A stretch of DNA of 64,000 nt from Apodemus sylvaticus. Its lineage: Eukaryota > Chordata > Mammalia > Rodentia > Muridae. Below the pieces are notes generated by a model. The model was not told the origin of the DNA and did no database searches. It was given only the letters and a program-made list of their open reading frames with translations. Below, one piece after another: positions 1 to 10,985 of this stretch. A program made the position numbers and the translations under genes. The stretch spans positions 88,954,850 through 89,018,849 of the forward strand of contig NC_067473.1 of the NCBI RefSeq assembly GCF_947179515.1, given 5' to 3'. The first letter of the stretch is position 1, and each line of letters begins with the position of its first letter.

Positions 1-39
1 ACCACTTCCATTGACCAAGCATATTCAAACAGCCACACA

Positions 40-640
40 TAGTCTATCCCTCTTTTCATGCAACTTCACTTGGCAAATATTCATTGCAATGAGTAATTGT
101 CTGGGTTTGAAATCTCTGGCTTCTTTAATACCATCAATATTGAATCCTCACTGGGAATCCTGGTTATTCTATTGTTGCCTTGTGTCATGGAGATCCTGCA
201 GCTTTGGATCAGCAGTACAGGCCCTTTCACAAATCCCATTTGTTTGCAATGATACAGATTTTGAGGAGAGCCAAATGTGACCATAGGATCGGGGTCTTTA
301 TGGTAGTTGGAATGTTCAGCACAAAGGCTCTCTTTTCCTTCACCAATAGGAGAAGCTCCCTTGCACTGCTCCAATTAAGTCACCCAGTGCTGCTCTTTTG
401 TTCTACTACTCTCAAAGCAGGCTTATCCAAACCCTTGCCTCCAAAGCCAGCTCCATTATGATACACAATTAAGGAGAAGACCCACTCCCCCAAGTACTGC
501 AACTAGAGTGGGGCCAGCTAAGCTGTTCTTATACCCTCAAGGCTCACTTACTCATGCCTTCACTGTAAGGCCAGTTGCCCAGGGGAGGTGCAAAGCTCAT
601 GTTCTTGGTTCCTACAGCTGGCCAGGGGCATGGCCAACCC
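40..640. repeat. Interspersed rodent repeat, RMER1-like
   Basis: About the first 200 bases align by eye with a second copy at 7,800-8,000: both share a block around 'cacttg(g)caaatattcattg' followed by a block ending 'ctgcagctttggatc/ctgcagttttagatc'. The rest is moderately GC-rich with phrases such as 'gccaggggcatggcc' that I associate with the non-autonomous rodent family RMER1. The family name is from memory; that it is a dispersed repeat is supported by the second copy in this window. Short open frames across it are not conserved between the two copies and are not treated as genes. Confidence 0.5.
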
Positions 641-2269
641 TCCTGCTGGGATGATAATTTTAAGTGATGTAAGGTAGTGGAGAAGTCTCAGTCTTCAGTT
701 AGGAGATATTCATTTTATCAGTGGCATTTATTAAAGAGATTGCTCATCACTGTTCTTGGAAGCTTGTGAATTGACTGCCCATGAGTAAGTCTTGTCTATG
801 CTTTCTGCTGTCTCTTTCGGTGCCTCCTCTTTGATTTCACTACTATCCTTCTTTGGTCACTGTAGATTTATAATTAGGTGTTGAGATCAGGTACTCTGAT
901 GCCTTTTTGCATTTTTTTAAGGCAAGTACATTAGTCAAGCCTTGTTACACACACCAGTTTTTCCAAAGGAAATCAGAAGCAGGAAATGGCAAATTTAAGA
1001 ACCTGAGTTCAAATCTGTCTAGGATGCTAACTGATAACCTGCTTTAAAGTGCAACACAAAGAATAGCTGACTATAAGATACAAAGGAGAAGTTCCCTTGC
1101 ACTGCTCCAATTAAATCATCCAGTGCTGCTCTCTTGTTCTACTCTCAAAGCAGGCTTATCCAAACCCTTGCCTCCAAAGCCAGCTCCATTATAATACCCA
1201 ATCAAGGAGAAGACCCACTCAAGAAGAAGATGCAAATGTTTAACAGTCACAAGATTCAACTACAGATCTAAAAAGGAGTTACTTCTTTTAGATTTTAAAT
1301 ATTTTCGTACTACTGGAGAAGATTTTGGATTTCTACAAGCCATGCATTGAACATGTGTATTGCTTTAAGCTATGTAAAGTTTAATGTTATAAATTCCCCA
1401 AAATCCATCAGCATGCAATTTCTTTCAGTTTTTCCTTTTCAAAAATTTCACTGAATTTTATTATTCAATATAAAACCACTAAGTTGGTTAATGTTATTTC
1501 TAAGTATTTTAGTACTTAATAACTATTTTTGATAAGTTGATTTCTATTTCAATCTGTAACTTTAAGTGAACACAAAGCTACTTGAGCCTTCCTAAGCAGA
1601 CCAGCATTTCTAAGTAATATTTGTGGTAAGTAGTCCCTAGAAGCAATTTCTGCTCCTATTGCTAAAATTACCATGGAAACATGGGAAATTTTGTGTTTAT
1701 TATTTAGAAGACTTTAGGATTTTCAAGCATTTGAATTCTTGGCCTGTTTTTTTAATGATGGAGATTAAATTTTCTACTAGAGAGCATAACTGGTTTAATA
1801 AAACTAAATCTGTGACTCATGTTAAGTCAGTTTTTGCTTTTCACAATAGTAGGTTACCAATTGAAGAATGTCCCAGGAAGCCATGCTTAAGATATCCTAA
1901 ACATCATAAAGAAATAGAATGCTTTTCTTCAAGTGGAAGAATGGAAGAATCTGATGCATACTCAGAGAAGTCAGTGGATTTCCTCTGTATTCATCCATGA
2001 TGAAGATTACACAATTGTATTAGTCACAGCCTGAATGGGAAAAATATGAAGAGGACTGAAACATCTGAGGATAGCATGAGCATCAAGTATCACAGTGCAG
2101 AACAAAGAATAGGGGGATTCAGAATATATGTTAAAGGACAAAGGACAACTGTAGCCTCATTTTAACAAGTGTAAATAGTATGCAAACTTGCCCCATTAGC
2201 AAAGTTCTATATTGATTATTCTTAATTAGAAATTTTGAATAAATATCACTTTGAAGAAAGATTTTGTGT
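641..2269. other. Unassigned AT-rich DNA
   Basis: Apart from the duplicate at 1,084-1,220 I see no recognisable repeat or gene. A 113-residue open frame at 1,659-2,000 (plus) has no recognisable motif, no splice or Kozak context that stands out, and ordinary AT-rich composition, so it is not called as a gene. Confidence 0.5.
1084..1220 (+). repeat. Local direct duplicate of 348-487
   Basis: A 137-bp segment repeats 348-487 in the same orientation with about seven substitutions and one 3-bp indel, about 95 percent identity. The copies start 736 bp apart. The shared core runs from 'aggagaag' to 'gacccactc'. The flanks do not match, so this is a local partial duplication inside or next to the RMER1-like repeat rather than two insertions. 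Confidence 0.85.
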
Positions 2270-3188
2270 TGAATGTTTTGTGGGTGGGTTGGTGTTACTA
2301 TCGCTCCACTGCAGTTCCTATCTAGCTACAGGAAGTGACCTCTTCAGGGTCCATATCCTCAATGTAGTGAGTCATAGCTAAGGTCTCCCTCATTGATTCT
2401 TGGGTGCAATGTCTCATCCTGGAGATACCCTCTGGCTTCTTACTTTTAGCTTCTTAACCCCTGTCAGTTGCAGATTTCCATTCATTTTCATGGCCTTCTA
2501 ACCATCTCTCCTGTCCTTCCTAAACCTGTTCCTAAAGACCCCATTCCCTTCCCATACCTCATCCCTCCCTTTTCACTCCCTCCATCTGTCTCTTATTTTA
2601 TTTGCACTTCTAAGTGAAAGTCAAGGTTCCTCTCTTGTGCTTTCCTTCTTGTTTAGTCTCTTTGGGTCTGAGGAGAATAACAGATAGCTGTATTTTATGG
2701 TTAATAGTCACATATAACTGAGTGTATACCATGCATGTCCCTTTAAGACTGAGTTACAGCACTCAAAATGATATTCTCAAGTTCCATCCATTTGCCTGAA
2801 AATTTCACAGTCTTGGTTTTTAATAGCTAAATAGTATTCCATTGTCTTTTCTTTAACCATTTGTCAGTGGAGGAACATGTAAGTTGTTGCCAGTTTGTGG
2901 CTATTCCAAATAAAGCAACTATGAACATAATTGAGCAAGATTCTTTATGAGATGCTGGAGTATCTTTTGGGTATATCCACAGGAGTGGTATAGCTGGTTT
3001 TCAGGCAGAATTGTTCCCTGTTTCCTGAGAAAACACAAAATTGATTTCAAAACTGGTTGTACAAGTCTGCACTCCAACCACCAATAGAGGAGTGTTCTTG
3101 CTTCACCTATTCTCTAACATGTGCTAACTCTTGAGTTGTTGATCTTATCTATTCTGATGTGTATAAAATAAAATCTCAGAGTTGCTTT
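2270..3188 (-). mobile_element. Old L1 (Lx-type) 3' end, antisense
   Basis: Read on the minus strand this is the end of a degraded rodent L1: the last part of ORF2 (complement of the 'attctcaagttccatccatt' and 'tagtattccattg' blocks near 2,770-2,850) followed by a pyrimidine-rich 3' UTR (2,275-2,680). The 'gtgggttggtgttactatc' phrase at its left is typical of Lx-age 3' UTRs. It is 5'-truncated at about 3,188. Stops and indels show it is long dead. Confidence 0.75.
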
Positions 3189-4316
3189 GATTTGAAATTG
3201 ATTCTGTCTGCAAGGACATGGAGGCATGGAGGAAGAAGCAAAGCCTGAGGGAATGGCTAACCATTCCAACTGGCCCAACTTGAGACCTGTTCCATACCAA
3301 AGCACCAGTCTCTAACACTATTAATGATACCTTGTCATGTGTGCAGATTGGAATAGCATGTTGTCCTCTAAGAGGCTCCACCCAGCAGCTGACTCAGACA
3401 AATACAGACACCTAGAGTCAAGCAATGGATGGAGCTTTGGTACTCTTACGGAATAATAGAAGGAAGGATTATGGGTCCCAAAGAATATAGCAACTCTACT
3501 GGAATACCAATAGAGTCAACTAACCTGAACCCTTGGGTTTCTTAGAGTTTGAACCACAAAGCAAAGAATAGATGTGGGCTAAACGTAGGCCTTCCCACTC
3601 ATAAGTAGCAGAGGTGCAGCTTGACATTCATGTGGGTTCTAAACAACTAGAGCAGGGGCTATCCCAAAAGTTCTTACCAGCCATATTACCCAAATATGAT
3701 CTTAGAGAATGCTGTAAGTGATGGAAGACTCTTATTGCCTTTTCAAGACACATCTTCTTCAGCCAGAGGGCAGAAACTACTGGAAACCAAGATAAATTCA
3801 ATCATGAGGAAGGTAGAAGACAGGAGCTATAAATGGCTGTCCCTGGAGAGACTCTACCAGCAGCTGACTGAGACAGATGAAGATTCTTATAGCTAACTAT
3901 TGGAGTGAGATTGGGGACCCCTATGGAAGAGTTAGAGGAAAGATTGAAGGATCTGAAATGGATGGCAATCCCATAGGAAGACCAACAGTCTCTACCAACC
4001 CACACCCATGGGAGTTCCCACAGATTAAACCACCAACCAAAGAGCATACACAGGCTGGCTTGTGGCCCCTGGTACATATGTAGTAGAGGGCTGCCTTGTC
4101 TAGCCTAAGTGTGAGAGGAAGTGCTTAATCCTATAGAGACTTGATGCCCCAGGGAAGAATGTGAAAGTGAGGTAGGGGTAGGTGGGTTTTGGTGGTTCTT
4201 GAGAGATCACCATTTCACACACAAAGGGGAAGAGGAATGGGGTGAAAAACTCTCACAATGGGTACCTGAAAGGGGACCACATTTGGAATGTAAAAAAATA
4301 AAACAAATTTTTAAAA
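3189..4316 (+). mobile_element. Old L1 3' UTR (Lx/L1VL-like), sense
   Basis: It begins 'gcaaggacatggaggcatgg' and ends with 'ggaatgtaaaaaaataaaac' and an A-rich tail, which is the L1 3'-UTR layout. Inside it a block 'ccagcagctgact(c/g)agaca' occurs twice (from about 3,383 and 3,861). Each copy is followed by related 'ggaag...' and 'accaac' phrases, so about 190 bp of UTR is repeated at an offset of ~478 bp. The 66-, 68- and 91-residue frames here are UTR artefacts. Confidence 0.75.
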
Positions 4317-4888
4317 AAGGTATTGAAATAAAGGAAATATTTTGCATTGAGTAAGCTAATATTTGTGAGCTTATAAGCATGAAAAAGTCAAGAATATCAC
4401 CTACTGTTTTTTAGAAGCTTATAGCTTGTCCCTCGGTTTTAAGATTTATGAGATTTTATGTCAGTAACAAGCCAGTGTAGTGATGGCACTGTCTACCAAT
4501 GGATAATGGGAAATAATTGTATATAGTTTTATAATCTAAACAGCAGCCTGTGAAACTACCCAGATTTCCACAGACATAACATTCTGTGGCTTCGACTTTT
4601 CCTTCTCTATTGTTATCTTTAATTATGAAGTTGACAATTCTTGAAATCACCTCTGGTCTATGTCACCTAAAATCTTAGACTCAAAATCTACTTTGGTAGA
4701 ACATTGTGATTGCCACACTACATTACTACATACTACTTTTTGTAGATATTTCAGCAACACTATTAACATCTATAGACACACCACACAAATGGATAGTTCA
4801 GCTTCATAAATAGCATAATTTTCAAAAGTCAGTTAATCAAATTACTTATGTAAACATAAATCCACAAGATAACCTACTCACTGCGAGA
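4317..4888. other. Unassigned AT-rich DNA
   Basis: No gene, SINE or L1 sequence recognised. Confidence 0.5.
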
Positions 4889-5095
4889 CCATGAAATCAC
4901 TCAGTGGATAAAGCACCTACATCCCAATCCCATGTATATGATTTAGATTCTGGAATCTAGATAAAAGCCAGAAGAGAGGAAACTCTTCAAGGTTATCTTA
5001 TGACATCTGCATGCATGCTTTGGAGTATGTGGTCTCTCTCACCGGCACATACCTAACATGCACACATAAAGTAAGTAGATATCATATAAATCGAA
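4889..5095 (+). mobile_element. Degenerate tRNA-derived SINE (B3-like)
   Basis: 'actcagtggataaagcacct' resembles the head of the B2/B3/B4 group ('gctcagtggttaagagcact'). It is followed by a 'tgacatctgcatgcatgc' and 'aacatgcacacataaa' tail typical of old B3 copies. Divergence is high, so the subfamily is uncertain. Confidence 0.45.
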
Positions 5096-5589
5096 AACAA
5101 TGACATTGAAAGAATTTCACCAATTATATGTGTTAAAATAATCCTAATCAGTATGGATTTCCATTTTTAGCATGTAATAAAGGAGACTATTTGTTTATAT
5201 GCATGTTTATTATACTCTGGAGGTTGGCAATTACAAACAATAACTACCTACATTTCCTATAGTATTATCACTCACATTCAGATGTGTAAGAGTTACTGAC
5301 AGGGCATGGAGGGATACTTAGCCAGGAAAGAGTATATTAGTATAACTATGAGTTCCTGATTTTATATAATTAATTCTCTTTGTGGGGTGAAAATATGTAT
5401 ATTCTCAAATTATTGCCCAGCCACTTTAAGCAACAGATTTGCTCTAAGTGCACAGAATAATCCTGTCTCAACAAATTTTTGGAGGTAGAAAGAAAATATA
5501 GCAACATTAACCTCTAACCCCATCATGGAGAACGTGCACACATGAGCACACCAACATAATGCAGACACCCTTAAGAATATAATATGTGC

Positions 5590-5592
<3 letters not shown>

Positions 5593-5632
<40 letters not shown>

Positions 5633-5669
5633 CACATTAAACAAACACACACACAAAACCACCCAACAT

Positions 5670-5697
<28 letters not shown>
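5593..5697. repeat. Compound microsatellite (TA)18 and (CA)13
   Basis: A pure TA tract (5,593-5,628) is separated by ~40 bp from a CA tract (5,671-5,697). Tyr-Ile and Thr-His frames across it are artefacts. Confidence 0.95.
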
Positions 5698-5700
<3 letters not shown>

Positions 5701-6340
5701 TAGGTCTTCAGTGTAGGAGATTTTGTAGAGTGACAGCTTTAATCATTTCAAATTTGTTTAATCAATTTCATATTTTATTTGGACTTACTAAATAAATATT
5801 TCAACTGTTGTTAATATAATCAATAGAAAATTGAAGGGATCTCACTAATTTCAATGTAGTTAAGGATGCTTACCATAATTTTTCAAGCATAAATTTATAT
5901 CTTTTAATATGTGTTACATCAATATTTGAACGGCATGCATACAGTGAGATTTCAGTTGACTTTTTCCCAATTTGCCTTTTCTTAATTTATTTCAGAAACT
6001 TATCATACATCTGTTAGTCTGTAATCCCACTTTAGGTATTTTAGCCCAGCTCATGTTACTTTCTAAATGATACAGTCTATGCCTGAGAGCATGTCAAGTA
6101 CCACAATATGGTGATATTTGTTTGGGAAGCTCTCAATCCTACCTACTTTTCTTCAAAAAAGGTATACAATATCAAGGGATGTAATTGTCCATATAATGTC
6201 TAGCATTAGTTTCATTACCAAATATGCCTAAAAATAATCTAAAATCACTGAAATTTAGTTCTAAGTAATTTCAAAAATAAGAGAAAATGCAAAACAAGAC
6301 AGAAAACATCTAGATGGAAAATGTTCTTTTGTCTGTTTTT
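5698..6340. other. Unassigned AT-rich DNA
   Basis: No recognisable gene or repeat. Confidence 0.5.
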
Positions 6341-7188
6341 TCTTTTCTTTTTTATTAATCATTTTACTCATTTACATTTCAAGTGATATCCCCTTTCCCA
6401 ATTACCCACCTACAAACCCCCTACCCTCTTTCCTTCTTCCCCTCCCATTTGCCTCTATGAGGGTACTATTCCAGTCACTCCCCAACTCCTGACTAACTGC
6501 TCTATCATCCCCTATGCTACAGCATCAAGTTGCCACAGCATGAAAAATCCTACCCTTCCACTGATGTCAGATGAGGCCATCCTCTGCTACATATGTATCT
6601 GGAGACATGAATACCTCCATATATACTCATTGGTTTGGTGGCTTAGTCTCTGCAAACTCTGGGAGGGATCCGGTTAGTTGATATTGTTCTTCTTATGGGG
6701 TTGTAGTCCCCTTCAGCTCCTTTAGTCCTTTTCCTATATCTTTCCTTGAAGTTCCCAGGGTCAGTCAGATGATTGGCTGTGAGTATCTACATATGTATTG
6801 GTCAGGTGCTGGTAGAATCTCTCAAAGAACAGCCATACTAGGTTCCTGTCAGCAAGTTCTTCTTAGTGTCAACAATAGTTTCAGAATTTGGTGTATGCAG
6901 ATAGGATGGATCCCTAGGTGGGAAGGTCTCTGGGTGGCCTTTTCTTTAGTATCTGTTCCAGTTTTTGTCCCTGTCTTTTCTTTGGACAGGAACATTCTTG
7001 AGTTAACACTTTTGAGATGGGCGGGTAGTCCTATACCTCAACTTGGGACTGTGCGTAAATACTGGAGGTGGTCTCTACACGTTTCCTCTCCCCATTTGTT
7101 GGGTATTTCTGCTAAAGTCATTCCTATTGGGTCCTGGCAGCATCTTACTTCCCTGGCATCTGGGCATATTCAATCTTACAACATGTAA
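6341..7188 (-). mobile_element. L1 3' UTR (Lx-like), antisense
   Basis: The left end is a T-rich tract, then 'tttacatttcaagtgatatc', the reverse complement of an L1 tail ('...acttgaaatgtaaat'). What follows is a long G-poor 3' UTR. The 139-residue plus-strand frame at 6,769-7,188 is the antisense of this UTR and is not a gene. It is 5'-truncated within the 3' UTR. Confidence 0.8.
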
Positions 7189-7799
7189 CATAGTGAAGAG
7201 CATAACCTGAATTATGTACTAGGGGCAATGTGAAACTACAAATGAAGAAGAAACATATATGATAGAATGAGAAGATAATGTAACCAGCAAAAAGGAAGGA
7301 TAAATATGAACATATCTGTGTCTAACATATTGTGAGATACAAACAAATTAAAACTAAATGGGTAATTACAAAACTAAAAGGACTAAAGAAAAATTAAAGT
7401 TGAAAAATATTTTCATAGATTCCACTTGACTTTGAGTATAGTTTTCCATAGATTTTAAAGCTTCTGTGGAATATATAACATGGTATAGAGCAATGTTATA
7501 GTGTAGTATGTAGTTTTATACTGTATTGTGTATGTATATACACACACAATACTAGTTCTTTTAGATTGCAATGAAGGACAAATATACAAATGTATACCTT
7601 TTAAGACTTTCTGTGTTTACACTTAAGTTTCTCATTTGGCATTAAGTGCTTTTCAAAACACTTTTAACCTTTTCAGTTGCATCCCAATCACACTCATCTC
7701 TGTCACTGCATACATGACCTCTGTTTTTGCAAAGAAACTCTCTAAGTAAAACAAAATAAAACAAAACAAAACATTATCTTGTCTCTCTCAAAAGCTACA
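7189..7799. other. Unassigned AT-rich DNA
   Basis: Contains short CA and AAAAC runs (about 7,550 and 7,745-7,775); otherwise nothing recognised. Confidence 0.5.
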
Positions 7800-8570
7800 G
7801 TGCATCACACAGTATATTATTCTGTCCAAAGAGCTTCACTTGCAAATGTTCATTGTAATGATTCTTTGGTCTGTTTCAAAAACTCTGGCTTCTGCTGTGA
7901 TGTAAATACTGGATCCTCAGCAGAACTAATCTGCTGTTTCCCTGTGTCAGAGTAATTCTGCAGTTTTAGATCTTCAGGGTTGGCCACTTTAAGTGCTTTA
8001 GCAGTTCATAGATGGAGCAGATGTAGGGCTGGGCTAACTCAAAATACTGTGACTGGGCCTAGGTGGTAGCTGAGTTGGTTTTTTTGACAGCTCTCTTGCA
8101 CATATGCCACCAGGGCCAGCCCTTCTGCTTTGCACAGGCAAGGGTCAGAGCCAGGATTCCTGTCTGTGGCAGCTGGAAAGGGGAAAGGTGGGCTCTGCAG
8201 AGCCTATACCCTGGGGCCATTTCACCTGCACCTCACCCACCAGGGCAGATTTGCTGTGCTGTCCCAGAGAGGTACAGGTAGGGGATAGGGAAGTCTCTCC
8301 AGAGTGCTGAGTGTTGCAGTTTGCAAGGGGCAAGGTCATTTTGCCCTCTCCAGGCCAGCTCCTCTGTGATGCCCAGGTTAAGGACAAGTCCAGCTCTGCT
8401 CAGCATTCAGATGTCTACTTGAGCCCCACTTACAGCCCAGAACAGAGGCAACAGCACAGGTTGGGTCCATACTTCTCCATGGCCTCTGGTAGCAGTGAAG
8501 GCTACTCATATCAAACCGTTCCTCACCATTCTCCAGTTCCACCTGCCCTCTCATCATAGAGTGCCAACCA
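7800..8570. repeat. Interspersed rodent repeat, RMER1-like (second copy)
   Basis: Its first ~200 bases match the repeat at 40-640. The remainder is a GC-rich island within AT-rich DNA. The 72-, 68-, 80- and 82-residue frames at 8,063-8,559 lie inside this repeat in conflicting frames. I find no sign of a gene. Confidence 0.5.
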
Positions 8571-8998
8571 TTCTGTTTGTCTTTCTATCACATCTCTTTG
8601 TCTCATATGTACTCATAATAGTAGCAACAGCATGTGTCCAGTCAGCAATGGCATATTTTGAAAGGTAGGATAGTTAAATGTTTATCCAACTCAAAAACTC
8701 CAAAGGAAATAAATCCCTGGCCAATGTTAATTCAGCATAGAAAAACATATTCAATGCAGAGTTGTTTTCTCATGGTTGAACTGCCCTCACAACCAAATAA
8801 AGAGATCAGCAAGCAGGCCAGACATGAGAAATAAACACAAAAGCTCTGCTGAGACAGATGTGAGTCTCAACCCTGCTGCTACTGTTCTTCTTCCTGGGCT
8901 AGGATGCAGCTCTGGGAGTCACAGCAACTCACACATCAGTCAGTTTTCTACAGGAAGAAGGCATAGGCTCACTGGTACTTGTGTTTCTTACTAGCTCT
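8571..8998. other. Unassigned DNA
   Basis: Nothing recognised between the RMER1-like repeat and the L1 that starts at the T tract near 9,000. Confidence 0.5.
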
Positions 8999-10600
8999 GT
9001 TTTTTTTTTCCAGGTTTACATTTTTTTATTCGATATAATTTTTTATTTACATTCAAATGATTTCCCCTTTTCTAGCCCCCTACTCCCCGAAAGTCCCATA
9101 AGCCCCTTTCTCTTCACCTGTCCTCCCACCCCTTCCCACTTCCCCGTTCTGGTTTTGCCGAATACTGCTTCACTGAGTCTTTCCAGAACAAGGGACCACT
9201 CCTCCTTTCTTCTTGTACCTCATTTGATGTGTGGATTATGTTTTGGGTATTCCAGTTTTCTAGGTTAATATCCACTTATTAGTGAGTGCATACCATGAGT
9301 CACCTCTTGAGTCTGGGTTACCTCACTTAGTATGATGTTCTCTAGCTCCATCCATTTGCCTAAGAATTTCATGAATTCATTGTTTCTAATGGCTGAATAG
9401 TACTCCATTGTGTAGATATACCACATTTTTTGCATCCACTCTTCTGTTGAGGGATACCTGGGTTCTTTCCAGCATCTGGCAATTATAAATAGGGCTGCTA
9501 TGAACATAGTAGAACATGTATCCTTATTACATGGTGGGGAATCCTCTGGGTATATGCCCAGGAGTGGTATAGCAGGATCTTCTGGAAGTGAGGTGCCCAG
9601 TTTTCGGAGGAACTGATTTCCAGAGTCGTTGTACCAATTTGCAACCCCACCAGCAGTGGAGGAGTGTTCCTCTTTCTCCACACCCTCTCCAACACCTGCT
9701 GTCTCCTGAATTTTTAATCTTAGCCATTCTGACTGGTGTAAGGTAAAATCTCAGGGTTGTTTTGATTTGCATTTCCCTAATGACTAATGAAGTTGAGCAT
9801 TTTTTAAGATGCTTCTCTGCCATCTGAAGTTCTTCAGGTGAGAATTCTTTGTTTAACTCTGTACCCCATTTTTTAATAGGGTTGTTTGGTTTTCTGGAGT
9901 CTAACTTCTTGAGTTCTTTATATATATTGGATATTAGCCCTCTATCTGATGTAGGATTGGTGAAGATCTTTTCCCAATTTGTTGGTTGCCGATTTGTCTT
10001 CTTGATGGTGTCCTTTGCCTTACAGAAACTTTGTAATATTATGAGGTCCCATTTGTTAGTTCTTGATCTTAAAGCATATGCTATTGGTTTTCTGTTCATA
10101 AACTTTCTCCCTGTACCGATGTCCTCAAGAGTCTTCCCCAGTTTCTTTTCTATTAGCTTCATAGTATCTGGCTTTATGTGGAGGTCCTTGATCCATTTGG
10201 ATTTGAGCTTAGTACAAGGAGACAAGGATGGATCAATTTGCATTCTTCTGCATGCTGACCTCCAGTTGAACCAGCACCATTTGTTGAAAAGGCTATCTTT
10301 TTTCCATTGGATGTTTTCAGCCTCTTTGTTGAGGATCAAGTGGCCATAGGTGTGTGGGTTCATTTCTGGATCTTCAATCCTGTTCCATTGATCCTCCTGC
10401 CTGTCACTGTACCAATACCATGCAGTTTTTAACACTATTGCTCTGTAGTATTCTTGAGGTCAGGGATACTGATTCCCCCAGACTTTCTTTTATTGCTGAG
10501 AATAGTTTTAGCTATCCTGGGTTTTTTGTTGTTCCAGATGAATTTGATAATTGCTCTTTCTAACTCTGTGAAGAATTGAGTTGGGATTTTGATGGGTATT
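8999..10600 (-). mobile_element. 5'-truncated F-like L1, antisense
   Basis: A T-rich start (the poly-A tail on minus), then 'attcgatataatttttt', a C-rich 3' UTR and the last ~1.3 kb of ORF2. Homology stops abruptly at about 10,600 inside ORF2 ('gatgggtattgc' then unrelated sequence), the usual result of incomplete reverse transcription. Its 3' end closely resembles the L1 fragment at 47,456-48,179, so both belong to the same F-like group. No clear target-site duplication was found by eye. Confidence 0.92.
9265..10600 (-). pseudogene. L1 ORF2 C-terminal fragment
   Basis: Minus-strand frames at 9,265-9,681 and 9,527-10,435 carry the C-terminal third of L1 ORF2, downstream of the reverse transcriptase. 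Visible landmarks are 'YYSAIRNNEFMKFLGKWMEL', 'CWRGCGERGTLLHCWWGC' (the cysteine/histidine-rich region) and 'WNRIEDPEMNPHTYGHLI'. It ends at the normal ORF2 terminus '...HSLISGY'. A frameshift near 9,600 splits the two frames. The endonuclease and polymerase domains are absent, so it can have no activity. The 166-residue plus-strand frame at 9,849-10,349 is its antisense. Confidence 0.9.
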
Positions 10601-10985
10601 GCTCAATGAACAGTGGTGGCATGCTTGCATAGCTAGCTTTGCAACTCTTGGTTTAGTGCCTTTACCTTTCATGATCTTGATATTTTTGAGAGAGGCACAG
10701 CAGATCACTTCTGGCTGTCCTGGTCACTCCCACTGACTCTGACTCATGCTAATTCAGCAGAGGCCTGATAGTTTCTGCTAGATTGTGCCACCACTGCTGA
10801 TTCATGTTTACTATCCTGATACTACTGAATGGAATGCTTGTATCCTGATAAATGGACAATGGAATTGCCCCAAAGAATTATTTCTAAGCAGGTCCACAGC
10901 CTGTTGTACTATTTTCTATCTTTTCTCTCCTCCTTTCAGACAATGAGCTACAAGGGGGATTGGCAAGTTTGAGAATCCTTATTAA
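10600..10985. repeat. LTR-like rodent repeat fragment
   Basis: The phrase 'gagagaggcacagcagatcacttctgg' is followed by 'ctcccactgactc' and 'cagcagaggcc'. The same order of phrases occurs at 35,510-35,585 ('gagagaggcacagctgagaac', 'ctcccTcctgttgactc', 'cagaggcc'), so the two loci share a dispersed family. I suspect an ERV LTR of RMER type but cannot name it. It abuts the 5' end of the truncated L1, which probably inserted into it. Confidence 0.45.

Noticed and set aside
1659..2000. 113-residue plus frame as a possible novel gene
   Set aside because: No domain, no repeatable context, AT-rich chance frame; kept only as unassigned DNA.
6769..7188. 139-residue plus-strand frame with a possible signal-like segment
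   Set aside because: Antisense of an L1 3' UTR; no independent support.
8063..8559. Cluster of overlapping frames in a GC-richer stretch, possible small gene or CpG island
   Set aside because: It falls within a dispersed repeat, frames conflict, and CpG density is low by eye.
9849..10349. 166-residue plus-strand open frame
   Set aside because: Antisense of L1 ORF2; hydrophobic appearance is a strand artefact.
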